DNA of 64,000 nucleotides from Roseovarius sp. SCSIO 43702 (GTDB lineage: Bacteria > Pseudomonadota > Alphaproteobacteria > Rhodobacterales > Rhodobacteraceae), in NCBI RefSeq assembly GCF_019599045.1, contig NZ_CP080623.1:2998501-3062500 (forward strand), given 5' to 3'. The first letter of the stretch is position 1. The number at the start of each line of letters is the position of its first letter. Position numbers and translations under genes: made by a program. The notes under the pieces are model-generated. The model had not been told where the DNA came from. It saw nothing but the letters and a program-made list of their open reading frames with translations, and did no database searches. Below, in pieces: positions 1 to 9,379 of this stretch.

Positions 1-3000
1 CATTCCTACCTCAACGACCCGGTCGTTTTCCGAAACTTCCACGCCGGGCCCAAGGAAACCCACGTCTTCCATCTCCACGCGCATCAATGGTTCAGCGGGA
101 ACGACACGAACCGCGGCGCCTATCTCGACTCCCAGACGGTCGCGCCGCAGCAGGGGTTCACTTATCGCATCTATGGCGGCGGCATGGAGATCTACCGTCG
201 CGGGCAAGACGGCGAAGGCGGCTGGTACGACACGCTGGGATCGGGCAATCGCAACCGGACGGTGGGCGACTCGATTTTCCACTGCCATCTCTACCCCCAC
301 TTCGCCCAGGGCATGTGGGAGCTTTGGCGCGTCCACGACACGCTGGAAGACGGCAGCCGGAAACTGCCCGACGGTCAATCCGAACCGGGCCTTTCGCTGG
401 CCGAGATGGCGCAGGAGGTCCGCGCCATGAGCCGGCCCGGCTCGGTCGATCCCGTGACCGGTGCATGGAACGCGCCGCAAACCGACGCGGACGGCGAGCC
501 GGTCGCGCGGGCGCTCGGCACTCCGATTCCCGCCATCGTGCCGCTTCCGGGTCAGCCCTGGCCCGTGCTCCCCACCTATGGCGACCCCGACACGCCCGCG
601 GATGCCGAGGTCGTCGATGCGATGCCGGGCTATCCCTTCTACATCGCCGGGCGCCCCGGCCATCGCCCCCCGCAGCCGCCGATGGACATCGCCCGCGACC
701 CCGTCGACGGACCCGGTGACGAGTTCCTGGACGGCGGGCTTCCGCGCCACGTGGTGGCCTCGGGCAACCGCAAGTTCCCCTTCGATATCCCCGACCTCGC
801 GCCCGACCCGACAGCTGGCTCGCTCGAAGAGGCCTGGAACGGCGGTGCGAAATCCCCGCGCGAGATCCGGCAGGAACAGATCGTCGCCAAGGCACTCGCC
901 CTGGGCGACATGTCCATGAAGATCGACACGATGACCCTCGACCTGCTCGAGTATGACGGCACCCCCCTCGAACGGGCGGCGATGGCATTCCACCACGACG
1001 GCGCGGGCCTGACGCTCAAGGCCGCGGACGGGTCTCCCACCACGTTCGACCCGACCGGGGGTGGCTACGCGTCGCCCGGCGGGCTCTACGCGGTGAACGG
1101 GGCGCCGGGCAAACCGGGCGCGCCCTATGCGGATCCATGCGGCGCGCCGGATTCCTACGCCAATGTCTCGGCCTCCGGCGGCACCTACGAACACCAGGGG
1201 CGCACCGTCTTTTTCGTCGATGGCGATGTGGATCTGACCACCACGGTGATCGCCGAAGCCGACCGCAAGGAAGCGACCGCGCTGGAGGTGACGCGCTGGG
1301 TGAGACGCCTGGCGCCGGATGCCGCGCCGGCAGACCGGCCGAGGCTTTACACGGTCGATGCGGGGGGCGACCAGGTCGAGATCACGGGGCCCGTGCAGAT
1401 CGCCGAGGCCGATCCCCTTGTCGCCGGCACCGACCTGGCCGGGATCTTCACAGCCGAGCCCGCGGTTGTCGGCTACCGCCGTTACGAGGCGTCGGCGGTG
1501 CAGCTCGACCTCGTGACCAATCGCGCGGGCTGGCACGATCCGCAGGCGCGCATCAACGTGCTGACCGCCAATTCCGGCGGATACAAGGACGACACGCCGG
1601 CCGGTGAAGGCCGGATATCACCCGTCATCAGCGCAAGCGAAGAGCCTTTTTTCTTCCGTGCCGTCTCGGGCGAATGCATCGAGTTCCGGCACACCAACGA
1701 ATTGCCGAAAGAGCTCGAACTCGACGACTTCCAGGTCAAGACCCCGACCGATACGATCGGACAGCACATCCATCTCGTGAAGTTCGACGTCACCTCGTCC
1801 GACGGCTCCGGCAACGGGTTCAACTACGAGGACGGCACCTTCGCGCCCGACGAGATCGCGCTGCGGATCTGCGCGGCCAAGAACGCGGGCATGAGCACCA
1901 ATCCGAACCGCGCGCCCTCCGCGCTGGAACTGCGCGAACTCGATGGGCTTTGCGTACAGGAGGATGGCGTCTGGCATGTCGCGGATGATTTCAAGGATAT
2001 CTGGAGAAGGGAACTCCAGGCCGGCGAGAACCGGAAGCTGTTCCAGACCACCGTGCAGCGCTGGTTCGCCGATCCGATCCTGAGCGCGACCCGCGCCGAT
2101 GGCGAGGGCGACGGCATGGCCGACCGGACGCTCAAGACCGTCTTCAGCCACGATCATTTCGGCCCCTCCTCCATCCAGCAACACGGCTTCTACACCGCGT
2201 TGGTGATCGAGCCGCAGCGCTCGCGGACCTGTCCCCCGGACAGCGCCGGGACCGGGACCGGATGCACCGATCAACGCAACGACCGCGCCCTCGTCGTCGC
2301 GGACGACCGCGACGTGGGTGTCCGCAAGGTGATCTTCGATCCCGACGCGGTCGACACGTTCGACCCCACGCTGCTTGATCCCGATGTGCTCGCATCGCTG
2401 GGCGGACCGGCCAGCATCGAGGACCGGACCTACCGCGAATTCGCGCTCGCCGTCGCCGATTTCGCGCTGCTCTACGATCCACGCGATCAGCTCACCGTTG
2501 CCGAATTCGAGGATGCCCTCGCACCGGAGCCGGGTCTCGGGGCCGACGAGCAGGAGGGCCATTCGTTCAAGGGCATGGGCACCCTGGTGTGCGAGGCCAC
2601 GTACCAGGGCGATCCCGAGAAGCTCAAGGATGTCTGCGGCTCCGCGATCGAGGTCGATGGCTCCCGGCCCGACGTTCTCTTCGCGCCGGGCGGGAATGCC
2701 CCACCGGCATGGATCGCGAACGGTCGAGCAGGCGACATCAAGGGCGTGGCCGGCCTGCCGGACCATGACCTTTCGCCCGGCGCCGCCATCACCGCGAGCG
2801 AGCTGGAGGGTCTGAGCGCCCATATGCTGGCCTACCGGCAACGGGCCGCGGGACATGATCCGCAGGCCAATCCCGATGCGCCGCTTGCCAAGCCCGTCGT
2901 CGCACCGCAACGCCCCGAAAGCATATCTGTCGACCACCATGACCCCTATCTCGTCAACTACCGTGGCGAACCCATACCTCTGCGCATCGGCGAAGGCGCT

Positions 3001-5688
3001 TCGGCCAGTGAAAGCTGCGCGCTCAAGGCGCCCGAAGACTGGGTGTCGGACCTTCAGACCGGCGTAACCGACACCTGTTCGGTGCGAAAGCAGCGCGCGG
3101 GCGACGCAGGCGACATGGCGAATGTCTTCCTCTCCCAGGTGCATGGCGACCCTGCCACGCCGATCTTCGAAAGCCTGTCCGGCGACAAGGTGCAGTTCCG
3201 CCTGATCCAGGGTGCGCAGGAAGTTCAGCATACCTTCAAGCTCGAAGGCTACACTTGGCCCCGCCACGTAGATCAGTCCTTCCCGACCGGTTTCCCCGGC
3301 CTCGACGACATCACCCCGGACGGAACGCTCACCCATGCCTGCGCGCGCCTGGATGCCGCGAGGTCGGGCCGGCCGGACCAGTATTCCACCTGGCTCCGCC
3401 TTGGCCCCGATGCGTTCGCGGACGGAAGCGATCACGACTACTGGTCCGAGCACGAGAGCTTCCTTGCCGAATGCTTCAACGCGACGGGCCGCATCCCGGC
3501 ACAGGAAGTCGGCATCTCGGAGCATTTCGAGTTCCAGGGCGTGTTCCGGCAGGAGGCGTCCGGTCTCGAAGCGGCGCAGGCCACCGAGGACCGCCCCTCG
3601 GACACGCTTCTGCATTTCGGCTCGATCGACGCGCTCTGGAACGGCGCCTGGGGCATCTTCCGGGTTCACAAGAGCGCCGCGGAAACCGGGCTCGTCGCTC
3701 TCGAGGGCGGCAGGGAAAGCGCGCTCGGACCGGACACCTTCCCGGCCACGCAGGTCTTCGGCTGTTCGCAGGACGCTCCCCGCGTTCACGCCGCCGCCAT
3801 CGCCATCGAAGCCGGCACAGTGTTCGGCCAGCTTGCGGAAGCCGGCGATTGGGGCACTCCTTACGGTCCGCGCCATTTCGACCGCAACGGCCTGTTCCTC
3901 GCCCTTGTCGACCCGCGTATCCTTCTTGATCCCGACGATCCGGGTTCCGTCACACCGTCGGAACTGACCGATACGCAAAGCTGGCAGGATATACCGCTCG
4001 CCGTCATCAAGACGGCCATCCTTGACAAGTATGATCGCCCCGAGCCCTTCGTCCTGCCGCTCAACGCGGGCGACTGCGTGAAGCTCGTCGTTCTCAATGC
4101 CTTGCGTGACACGGGGGAAGGCGATCCAAGCGGGCTCCCGGACGATCTCGGTGATGCCCGGATGCCGCCCATCGTGCCCTTGAACGTCGAACCGGTATGG
4201 CAGCAGATTGCTGGCGGCGAGAACAGCCCGGCCACGTATGAGCAGGTCGAAACGGTCAACATCCGCCCGTCCTCGCGTCTGGCGCTGACCATCCCGCTTC
4301 CGATCCTGAACCATCGCCAGAATGTCTCGACACCCTTCGGCGGTAACGGAACGTGGGCGCTTGCGGGGATATCCCCGGACCCGGACGCGACCTTGTCGCT
4401 CTGCAACGTGCCGGGCGGCGGTGGCGCACCGGGCGCCTGTATCGACCAGCCCGACCAACCGCGGGAGAGCCAGATAGAACTTCTCACGTTCTATGCCGGG
4501 CGAGCCTCGGCGCCCAAGGATCTTGATTTCGATCCGCTGCCCGGAGTGTCCGACGCCTTCGAACCCGCATTCACCTCCGGCGATCCGGCCTGGACACAGA
4601 TCCGGTCGGCCGCCGAAGCCGAGGGCTTCGCGGCATTCGGCGAAATCAGCCCAAGCGAACAGCCGGATGCCGTCTTCCGCGTTGCCGGCCGCCCGGTGGA
4701 TATTGGTGTCCTGGTGATGACGGGCGGCACGCCCCAACCCCAGGTCCTGCGCAACGTCCTTCCCGCCGGGCTACACCCCGCCCTGCAATCCCTGCTCGAC
4801 GACCTGACGGACGAGGCCGAGGCCGAGATACGGGACCGCGTCCACTTCATCCCCTACGCCTATGGCGCCCTCCCCATCCAATCGGTCGGCGACATCGTCG
4901 GTCACGCGACGCACGGCCTATTCGGATCGGTCAACATCATGCCGCAAAGCGCGCGCCTTCAAAGCGGACAGACCCTCACCGAGATCTCGCCGAATAACTT
5001 CGTCGTCGCACCCGTGGCGTCAGCGCCGGTCTGGAGCAGCCGCATTGAAACCACGTTCGATGGGGAACAGCACCAGATCCGTCAATTCACCCTGTTCTGG
5101 CAGGATGGCCTGAACCTGCGCGACAGCGACTCCGCGGATGTGTTCAACGGCTTCCTGCCGCCGGGTGAAACCACGCCCACCACGCCGCAACTCGTCGCTG
5201 AGTGCGAGGTCTGCGACGACAGCTACGACCTCGGCGACCAGGGCGTGAACTACCGCAGCGCCAGTTTCGCGCGCGAACTTCGCGGCGTGAACGGGAACGG
5301 GCCGACGGTCGAGCGGCACTACAATCTCAACGCCCTGGATTTTGGCGACGGGGTATTCCGCGCCGACGCGGCCACCCCGGTCCTGCGGGCCGAGGCCGGG
5401 GAGGAGGTCGTCATCCACCTCGTCCACCCCGGCGGGCGTGCGCGGCAACGCGCCTTCGTGACGGTGGCGCAGGATTACGACGATCTCTTCCCGGGCTTCG
5501 GTTTTCCGCATTCCGCCCTGCTCGCGCCCGGCAAGTCGACCACGGCCAGCCTGACCGAGGTGATGCGCGAGGGATGCTATGTCTGGTTCGACGGGCCGCT
5601 GCACCTGCGCTCGGGCGGCACATGGGGGCTGCTCGACGTTGTGCCGGCGGGAAGTATCGGGGATGCGGATGTCACAAGTTGCCAATAA
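1..5688 (+). CDS. Giant multicopper oxidase, MnxG/McoA (manganese oxidase)-like, 5' end missing
   Basis: The frame is open from base 1, so the N-terminus lies outside the window; 1,895 residues remain. Fragment residues 21-30 carry an HxxHxHxHQW copper motif. Residues 94-105 carry HCHxxxHxxxxM, with the type 1 copper Cys at 95 (bases 283-285), His 100 and axial Met 105. Further on are HIH (589/591) and HDH (717/719) pairs that look like type 2/3 ligands, then a DHHDPYLVNYR segment. Known family: very large, multi-domain bacterial oxidases that oxidise Mn(II) or similar metals outside the cytoplasm; usual length is about 1,200 to 2,000 residues. The motif order (type 1 motifs first) is not that of laccases. 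The gene overlaps the next one by 26 bases and is followed by a copper chaperone and a cytochrome c, which fits a copper redox enzyme. The substrate is inferred, not shown. Confidence 0.85.
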   Translation, partial: HSYLNDPVVFRNFHAGPKETHVFHLHAHQWFSGNDTNRGAYLDSQTVAPQQGFTYRIYGGGMEIYRRGQDGEGGWYDTLGSGNRNRTVGDSIFHCHLYPHFAQGMWELWRVHDTLEDGSRKLPDGQSEPGLSLAEMAQEVRAMSRPGSVDPVTGAWNAPQTDADGEPVARALGTPIPAIVPLPGQPWPVLPTYGDPDTPADAEVVDAMPGYPFYIAGRPGHRPPQPPMDIARDPVDGPGDEFLDGGLPRHVVASGNRKFPFDIPDLAPDPTAGSLEEAWNGGAKSPREIRQEQIVAKALALGDMSMKIDTMTLDLLEYDGTPLERAAMAFHHDGAGLTLKAADGSPTTFDPTGGGYASPGGLYAVNGAPGKPGAPYADPCGAPDSYANVSASGGTYEHQGRTVFFVDGDVDLTTTVIAEADRKEATALEVTRWVRRLAPDAAPADRPRLYTVDAGGDQVEITGPVQIAEADPLVAGTDLAGIFTAEPAVVGYRRYEASAVQLDLVTNRAGWHDPQARINVLTANSGGYKDDTPAGEGRISPVISASEEPFFFRAVSGECIEFRHTNELPKELELDDFQVKTPTDTIGQHIHLVKFDVTSSDGSGNGFNYEDGTFAPDEIALRICAAKNAGMSTNPNRAPSALELRELDGLCVQEDGVWHVADDFKDIWRRELQAGENRKLFQTTVQRWFADPILSATRADGEGDGMADRTLKTVFSHDHFGPSSIQQHGFYTALVIEPQRSRTCPPDSAGTGTGCTDQRNDRALVVADDRDVGVRKVIFDPDAVDTFDPTLLDPDVLASLGGPASIEDRTYREFALAVADFALLYDPRDQLTVAEFEDALAPEPGLGADEQEGHSFKGMGTLVCEATYQGDPEKLKDVCGSAIEVDGSRPDVLFAPGGNAPPAWIANGRAGDIKGVAGLPDHDLSPGAAITASELEGLSAHMLAYRQRAAGHDPQANPDAPLAKPVVAPQRPESISVDHHDPYLVNYRGEPIPLRIGEGASASESCALKAPEDWVSDLQTGVTDTCSVRKQRAGDAGDMANVFLSQVHGDPATPIFESLSGDKVQFRLIQGAQEVQHTFKLEGYTWPRHVDQSFPTGFPGLDDITPDGTLTHACARLDAARSGRPDQYSTWLRLGPDAFADGSDHDYWSEHESFLAECFNATGRIPAQEVGISEHFEFQGVFRQEASGLEAAQATEDRPSDTLLHFGSIDALWNGAWGIFRVHKSAAETGLVALEGGRESALGPDTFPATQVFGCSQDAPRVHAAAIAIEAGTVFGQLAEAGDWGTPYGPRHFDRNGLFLALVDPRILLDPDDPGSVTPSELTDTQSWQDIPLAVIKTAILDKYDRPEPFVLPLNAGDCVKLVVLNALRDTGEGDPSGLPDDLGDARMPPIVPLNVEPVWQQIAGGENSPATYEQVETVNIRPSSRLALTIPLPILNHRQNVSTPFGGNGTWALAGISPDPDATLSLCNVPGGGGAPGACIDQPDQPRESQIELLTFYAGRASAPKDLDFDPLPGVSDAFEPAFTSGDPAWTQIRSAAEAEGFAAFGEISPSEQPDAVFRVAGRPVDIGVLVMTGGTPQPQVLRNVLPAGLHPALQSLLDDLTDEAEAEIRDRVHFIPYAYGALPIQSVGDIVGHATHGLFGSVNIMPQSARLQSGQTLTEISPNNFVVAPVASAPVWSSRIETTFDGEQHQIRQFTLFWQDGLNLRDSDSADVFNGFLPPGETTPTTPQLVAECEVCDDSYDLGDQGVNYRSASFARELRGVNGNGPTVERHYNLNALDFGDGVFRADAATPVLRAEAGEEVVIHLVHPGGRARQRAFVTVAQDYDDLFPGFGFPHSALLAPGKSTTASLTEVMREGCYVWFDGPLHLRSGGTWGLLDVVPAGSIGDADVTSCQ

Positions 5689-7501
5689 AACGGCCACGCT
5701 GCTGCTTGCCGCACTGATCGCCCTGCCGACCGTCCCAGGCGGTGCAGCCGCGCAGGACGCCCGCGCCAGCCTCGCCGCCGCGCTGGACTTCTTCGACCCT
5801 GTGACGCGCCGGTCGATCCGGCCCGAGGCCAACATCCCCTTCGGCGTCCGCGTCTCGCTGACAGATGTCACGACCGGCCGCGCGCCGCGTGGCCTGACCC
5901 TGGCCGGCTGGGTCCGACCGAAAGCCGCCGGCAATTCCTCCTGCGAAGCGGCGGCCCAGGCGTTTCGGGTCACGTCGCAACCGCCTCTCGGATCATTCGA
6001 TCTCAACGGCATCCTCGTCGTCACGATGAACGAGGACGCAAGCATCGGTGTCATCGATCCGAAACTGAACCTTCGGTCGTCCAACATGATCGCCGCGGCC
6101 AATCTCGATCGGCTGCCTTCGGCCATGGCGGTCGATCCGCGCAGGTTCAGCGCCCATTTCGTGACCTCCGGGCAGACAGGCCTGGCTTCCGTGTCGCTCC
6201 TCACCGGAGAAACCGATCGGCGGTTCGAGGACATGCCCGCACTCTCGGACGTCGCCGCCAGCGCGGAAAGCGGCACCTGGGTCGGGCGCATGGACGGCGT
6301 GATCTTCCCGCTCGACGCGCCCCATGGCCTGCGGCCGGTCGGCGAAGGCCCCGTGTCCCTTCGCACCGCGGCAGAGCCGGAAAGCCCGCTTCTGGCGGCG
6401 TTCACGTCGATGGGCGGTCTGCTCGTGTTCGACGGTGCGACGGGCACCACGCTGCTCGATCTGCCCCGCATGACCCCGCTCACCGACGTCGCCTTGCTCG
6501 CGGAAGGGTCGGTCATCGCGCTTCCCGAAGGGGGCGATCTCGCCCGCATCATCTATCGCGACGCACCGGATCGCCCGGTTGACATCCGCTTGGGCTTCGG
6601 GGCGCGCCGCATCGTGGCCAGTCCCAGTGGCCGCCACGCGATTGCTTACGCACCCGGCGGTCCCGCCGCGGTCATAATCGACGTCGCAAGGGCCGCAGTC
6701 GTCCAACCCCTGCAACTGACCGATGGCGTCCTGAGCGACGTGGCCTTCACCGACGACGCCGCCTACCTGCTCAGCCTCGATGGTGGCTTTGCCGGGCTGA
6801 TCGACCTGGCCTCGGTCGCGCCCGGCCGGGCCGCGCAGATCCGCAAGATCGACCTCGCCCGGAAATCCGACCGTCCCCACGCGGGCGCGGGATTGCTCGT
6901 GCCGCTCTGGCCATCGCCACAGGTCATCGCGGTTTCGCCAGAGACGCAGACCGGGTGGTTGCTTCACGACGATCAGGCGGTCGGGGAAATGCCCCCGATG
7001 GATTCCCTGCGACTTCGCGGAGGCGTGCCGGCCCGCGTCGCCGTCATCGACCGCAGCCTCCGGGAGACGGAGCCCGGCGCATTCGAAACCGTGACCTCCC
7101 TGCCCGGCGGTCAGCAAGAGCTGGTCCTCACGACCGGCATCGGAGGCATGACCGCCTGTCTCGATTTTCGCGTGCGTGGCCCGTCCGCCACCACCAGTGT
7201 CGATCTCATCACCCTCGACCTCGAGACCGGGGGCGCGCACGTCGTCCCCGGCAAGGACGTCGAGCTTTCGCTCACGTTCCGCGACAGGTCGGGCGACGTC
7301 ATCCGGGTCGAACACGCCGAGTTCCTCGTCGCCAGCCTGTCGTCCTCCTGGATGGGTCGGATGATCGCCCGGCGCGTGCCCGACGGCTCGCTCAAGGGAC
7401 AGGTCCGGTTTCCGCATCAGGGCCCCTATGCCCTTCACCCGGTCGCGCTGCCCGAAGACCTGCAACTGAAAAGCGCCATTCTCATCGAGGTGCCGTCATG
7501 A
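5663..7501 (+). CDS. Secreted beta-propeller-like protein of the oxidase operon
   Basis: The protein has 612 residues. I chose the ATG at 5663 (5669 is possible) because it gives a clean Sec signal peptide: a basic start, a leucine-rich core and an AAAQ cleavage site near residue 31. The frame opens further upstream, but that part reads as shadow of the oxidase. The middle (about residues 110-480) has recurring segments of the type LLVFDGATGTTLLDL and AVIDVARAAVVQPL, as in YVTN/YncE-type beta-propellers. The last 110 residues look like a separate beta-sandwich. It starts inside the oxidase gene and overlaps the SCO gene by ATGA, so the three are translationally coupled. No catalytic residues are recognisable. 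A structural partner or metal/assembly factor of the oxidase is an inference. Confidence 0.75.
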   Translation: MRMSQVANKTATLLLAALIALPTVPGGAAAQDARASLAAALDFFDPVTRRSIRPEANIPFGVRVSLTDVTTGRAPRGLTLAGWVRPKAAGNSSCEAAAQAFRVTSQPPLGSFDLNGILVVTMNEDASIGVIDPKLNLRSSNMIAAANLDRLPSAMAVDPRRFSAHFVTSGQTGLASVSLLTGETDRRFEDMPALSDVAASAESGTWVGRMDGVIFPLDAPHGLRPVGEGPVSLRTAAEPESPLLAAFTSMGGLLVFDGATGTTLLDLPRMTPLTDVALLAEGSVIALPEGGDLARIIYRDAPDRPVDIRLGFGARRIVASPSGRHAIAYAPGGPAAVIIDVARAAVVQPLQLTDGVLSDVAFTDDAAYLLSLDGGFAGLIDLASVAPGRAAQIRKIDLARKSDRPHAGAGLLVPLWPSPQVIAVSPETQTGWLLHDDQAVGEMPPMDSLRLRGGVPARVAVIDRSLRETEPGAFETVTSLPGGQQELVLTTGIGGMTACLDFRVRGPSATTSVDLITLDLETGGAHVVPGKDVELSLTFRDRSGDVIRVEHAEFLVASLSSSWMGRMIARRVPDGSLKGQVRFPHQGPYALHPVALPEDLQLKSAILIEVPS

Positions 7502-8076
7502 CCCGCAAGATACTCCTCCTCGCCACGCTCGCCGTCGCGTCGATGGCCGCTCTCGGCGCCGCGATCCACGCGGCGAACCCGCGAGCGCCCGAGAATTTCC
7601 GCGAAGCCAGCATTCAATTGCCCAACGCGGACATGCTCGACGCGGCCGCCCGCCCCTTCGCGCTGCGCGACGACATCGAGCAGGACGCGATCGTCGTGAT
7701 CAACTTCAGCTACACGACCTGCGATTCGATCTGCCCTCTCGGCAACCAGATCCTTCAGTTCGTTGATGACCGCCGGCACGAGGTCACCCGCCCGGTTCAC
7801 CTTCTGACCATAACCATCGACCCGGCAAGCGACACGCCCGACAAGATGCGCAGAACTGCCGAGGCCTTCGGTGCCAGCGAAAACTGGCATTGGCTGACTT
7901 CGTCCCCGGCCGTGATCGCCGATATTCTCGAGGCCGCCGATGCCGATGTGACCGACATCGAGCTTCACGATCCGGTCTTTCTCGTCGGCGAGATGGAGAC
8001 GGGCCGCTATTTCCGCTCGCTATCCATGCCGGACGCGGATGAAATCCTGGCGATGCTCGGCCATTTCGATGCATGA
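7498..8076 (+). CDS. SCO1/SenC/PrrC family copper chaperone
   Basis: This 192-residue protein has an N-terminal membrane anchor or signal (residues 4-24) and a thioredoxin-like fold. The copper motif CDSIC is at Cys75/Cys79, and the third ligand His157 sits in ELHDPVF. This is the full SCO ligand set. SCO proteins deliver copper to, or reduce thiols for, copper oxidases in the periplasm. It lies between the beta-propeller gene (ATGA overlap) and the cytochrome gene (ATGA overlap). It is therefore probably dedicated to loading the upstream multicopper oxidase rather than cytochrome oxidase. Confidence 0.92.
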   Translation: MTRKILLLATLAVASMAALGAAIHAANPRAPENFREASIQLPNADMLDAAARPFALRDDIEQDAIVVINFSYTTCDSICPLGNQILQFVDDRRHEVTRPVHLLTITIDPASDTPDKMRRTAEAFGASENWHWLTSSPAVIADILEAADADVTDIELHDPVFLVGEMETGRYFRSLSMPDADEILAMLGHFDA

Positions 8077-9347
8077 GACGGCTGTGGACCGCGATACTGG
8101 CCCTTCTGCTGGCCCATCCGGTCGCCTCAGACCCGCTTCGCGAGGGGCGCGCGGTGTTCCTCGGCCTGCCGGACGCGCCGGGCCAGGTCGCGATCGGGCG
8201 CGACACGGCACCGGTCGCGCGCTTCCCCTGCCATTCGTGCCACCGCCGCGACGGGCGCGGTGGCGGCGAGGGGGACGCTCCTCCGATCGCCTGGGAGGAG
8301 TTGACCCGGCCGACCGCCGCGCGTCCCGCCTACGATCCCGAAAGCTTCGCCCATCTGCTCGCGACCGGCGAAACACCCTCCGGCCGACAGCTCAGCCGCC
8401 TCATGCCCAGCTACCTGCTGGAGCCCGAGGTCATCGCGGCGTTGATCGGATATCTCGGCGCGCTCACCGCCGAGCAGAAAACGGGGATCCATCACGACCG
8501 GATCATCTTCGGCGTGCCAGTCGACGCCGAGAACCCGGCAAGCGGCCAACGTCTCGCTCGGGCTCTCGAGACCGCGCTGGCCGCGAAAATGCCCCCCAAC
8601 GGGCTGCATGGCCGCCACGTGGAAATTCGCCCGCTCGTCGGGACGGCGCAGGAGATACTGGACCTTGGCAAAACCGAGGTCGTCGCGATCCTCTCGCCCC
8701 CGCCGTCCGCGAAGATCGACCTTTCGCGTTTCACCAAGGCAGGCGTGCCGGTCCTCTTCCCCCTCGAGGCCGTGACGGAAAGCACCGATCCCACCCTGCT
8801 GCGAAGCCTCTACGCCTCGCGCGAGCGTCTGGCCGAGCGCCTCGTCCAGGGGGCCATCGCCGACGGATGCGACCATCCGCGTATCGCCGCCGAGACCAAG
8901 GTCCGCGCCACCGATCTACTGGCCCTATTTCCTGACCGTCACCCTCTTTCCTCCGGCGATACGCCGGATTGCCTGCTCATCACCGGCGGAGACGCCGCTA
9001 GGGGTATGCGCGACGAAGCCCGGACCATCTACACGACCGGCGACATCGCGATCGGAACACCGTCGCTGTTCCGAGCCCATCGCGGAAAGATCATCATCGG
9101 CCGCCACGAAACCGCGGCCCTCGAGCTTGCCCTGACGAGAAATATCAGCACCACGAGCGCGCACGCGACCCTGGTGTCGGAAATTCTGCACGACGCCCTT
9201 CTCGCCGCCGGTCGCGATCTGACCCGGACAAGCCTCCTGTTGCATATCGGCTCCGTCTCCCGGCCCGACCTCGGACTGACCTTTTCGCAAGGTGATGCCT
9301 TCGGATCGAAGACCGTCACACTCCAGACCTTCACGATCGCAGACTAG
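8073..9347 (+). CDS. Cytochrome c fused to a periplasmic binding protein-like domain
   Basis: The protein has 424 residues. A signal peptide (about 1-19) is followed by a class I cytochrome c domain with heme motif CHSCH (Cys53, Cys56, His57) and a likely distal Met111 in RLMPSY. From about residue 135 a long alpha/beta domain begins (HHDRIIFGVPVD...). Its pattern resembles type 1 periplasmic binding proteins of the Leu/Ile/Val class; this assignment is tentative. The gene overlaps the SCO gene by ATGA and ends the operon 32 bases before the convergent DUF2955 gene. It probably accepts electrons from the multicopper oxidase system or senses a ligand; neither role is shown by the sequence. Confidence 0.8.
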   Translation: MRRLWTAILALLLAHPVASDPLREGRAVFLGLPDAPGQVAIGRDTAPVARFPCHSCHRRDGRGGGEGDAPPIAWEELTRPTAARPAYDPESFAHLLATGETPSGRQLSRLMPSYLLEPEVIAALIGYLGALTAEQKTGIHHDRIIFGVPVDAENPASGQRLARALETALAAKMPPNGLHGRHVEIRPLVGTAQEILDLGKTEVVAILSPPPSAKIDLSRFTKAGVPVLFPLEAVTESTDPTLLRSLYASRERLAERLVQGAIADGCDHPRIAAETKVRATDLLALFPDRHPLSSGDTPDCLLITGGDAARGMRDEARTIYTTGDIAIGTPSLFRAHRGKIIIGRHETAALELALTRNISTTSAHATLVSEILHDALLAAGRDLTRTSLLLHIGSVSRPDLGLTFSQGDAFGSKTVTLQTFTIAD

Positions 9348-9379
9348 CCTGAGTGCCCGTTAGCGACACCACGGTTTTC

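Noticed and set aside
1618..4737. A minus-strand open frame of about 1,039 codons opposite the multicopper oxidase
   Set aside because: The oxidase frame carries copper motifs and normal composition; the antisense one is an Arg/Gly-rich shadow with no ribosome site.
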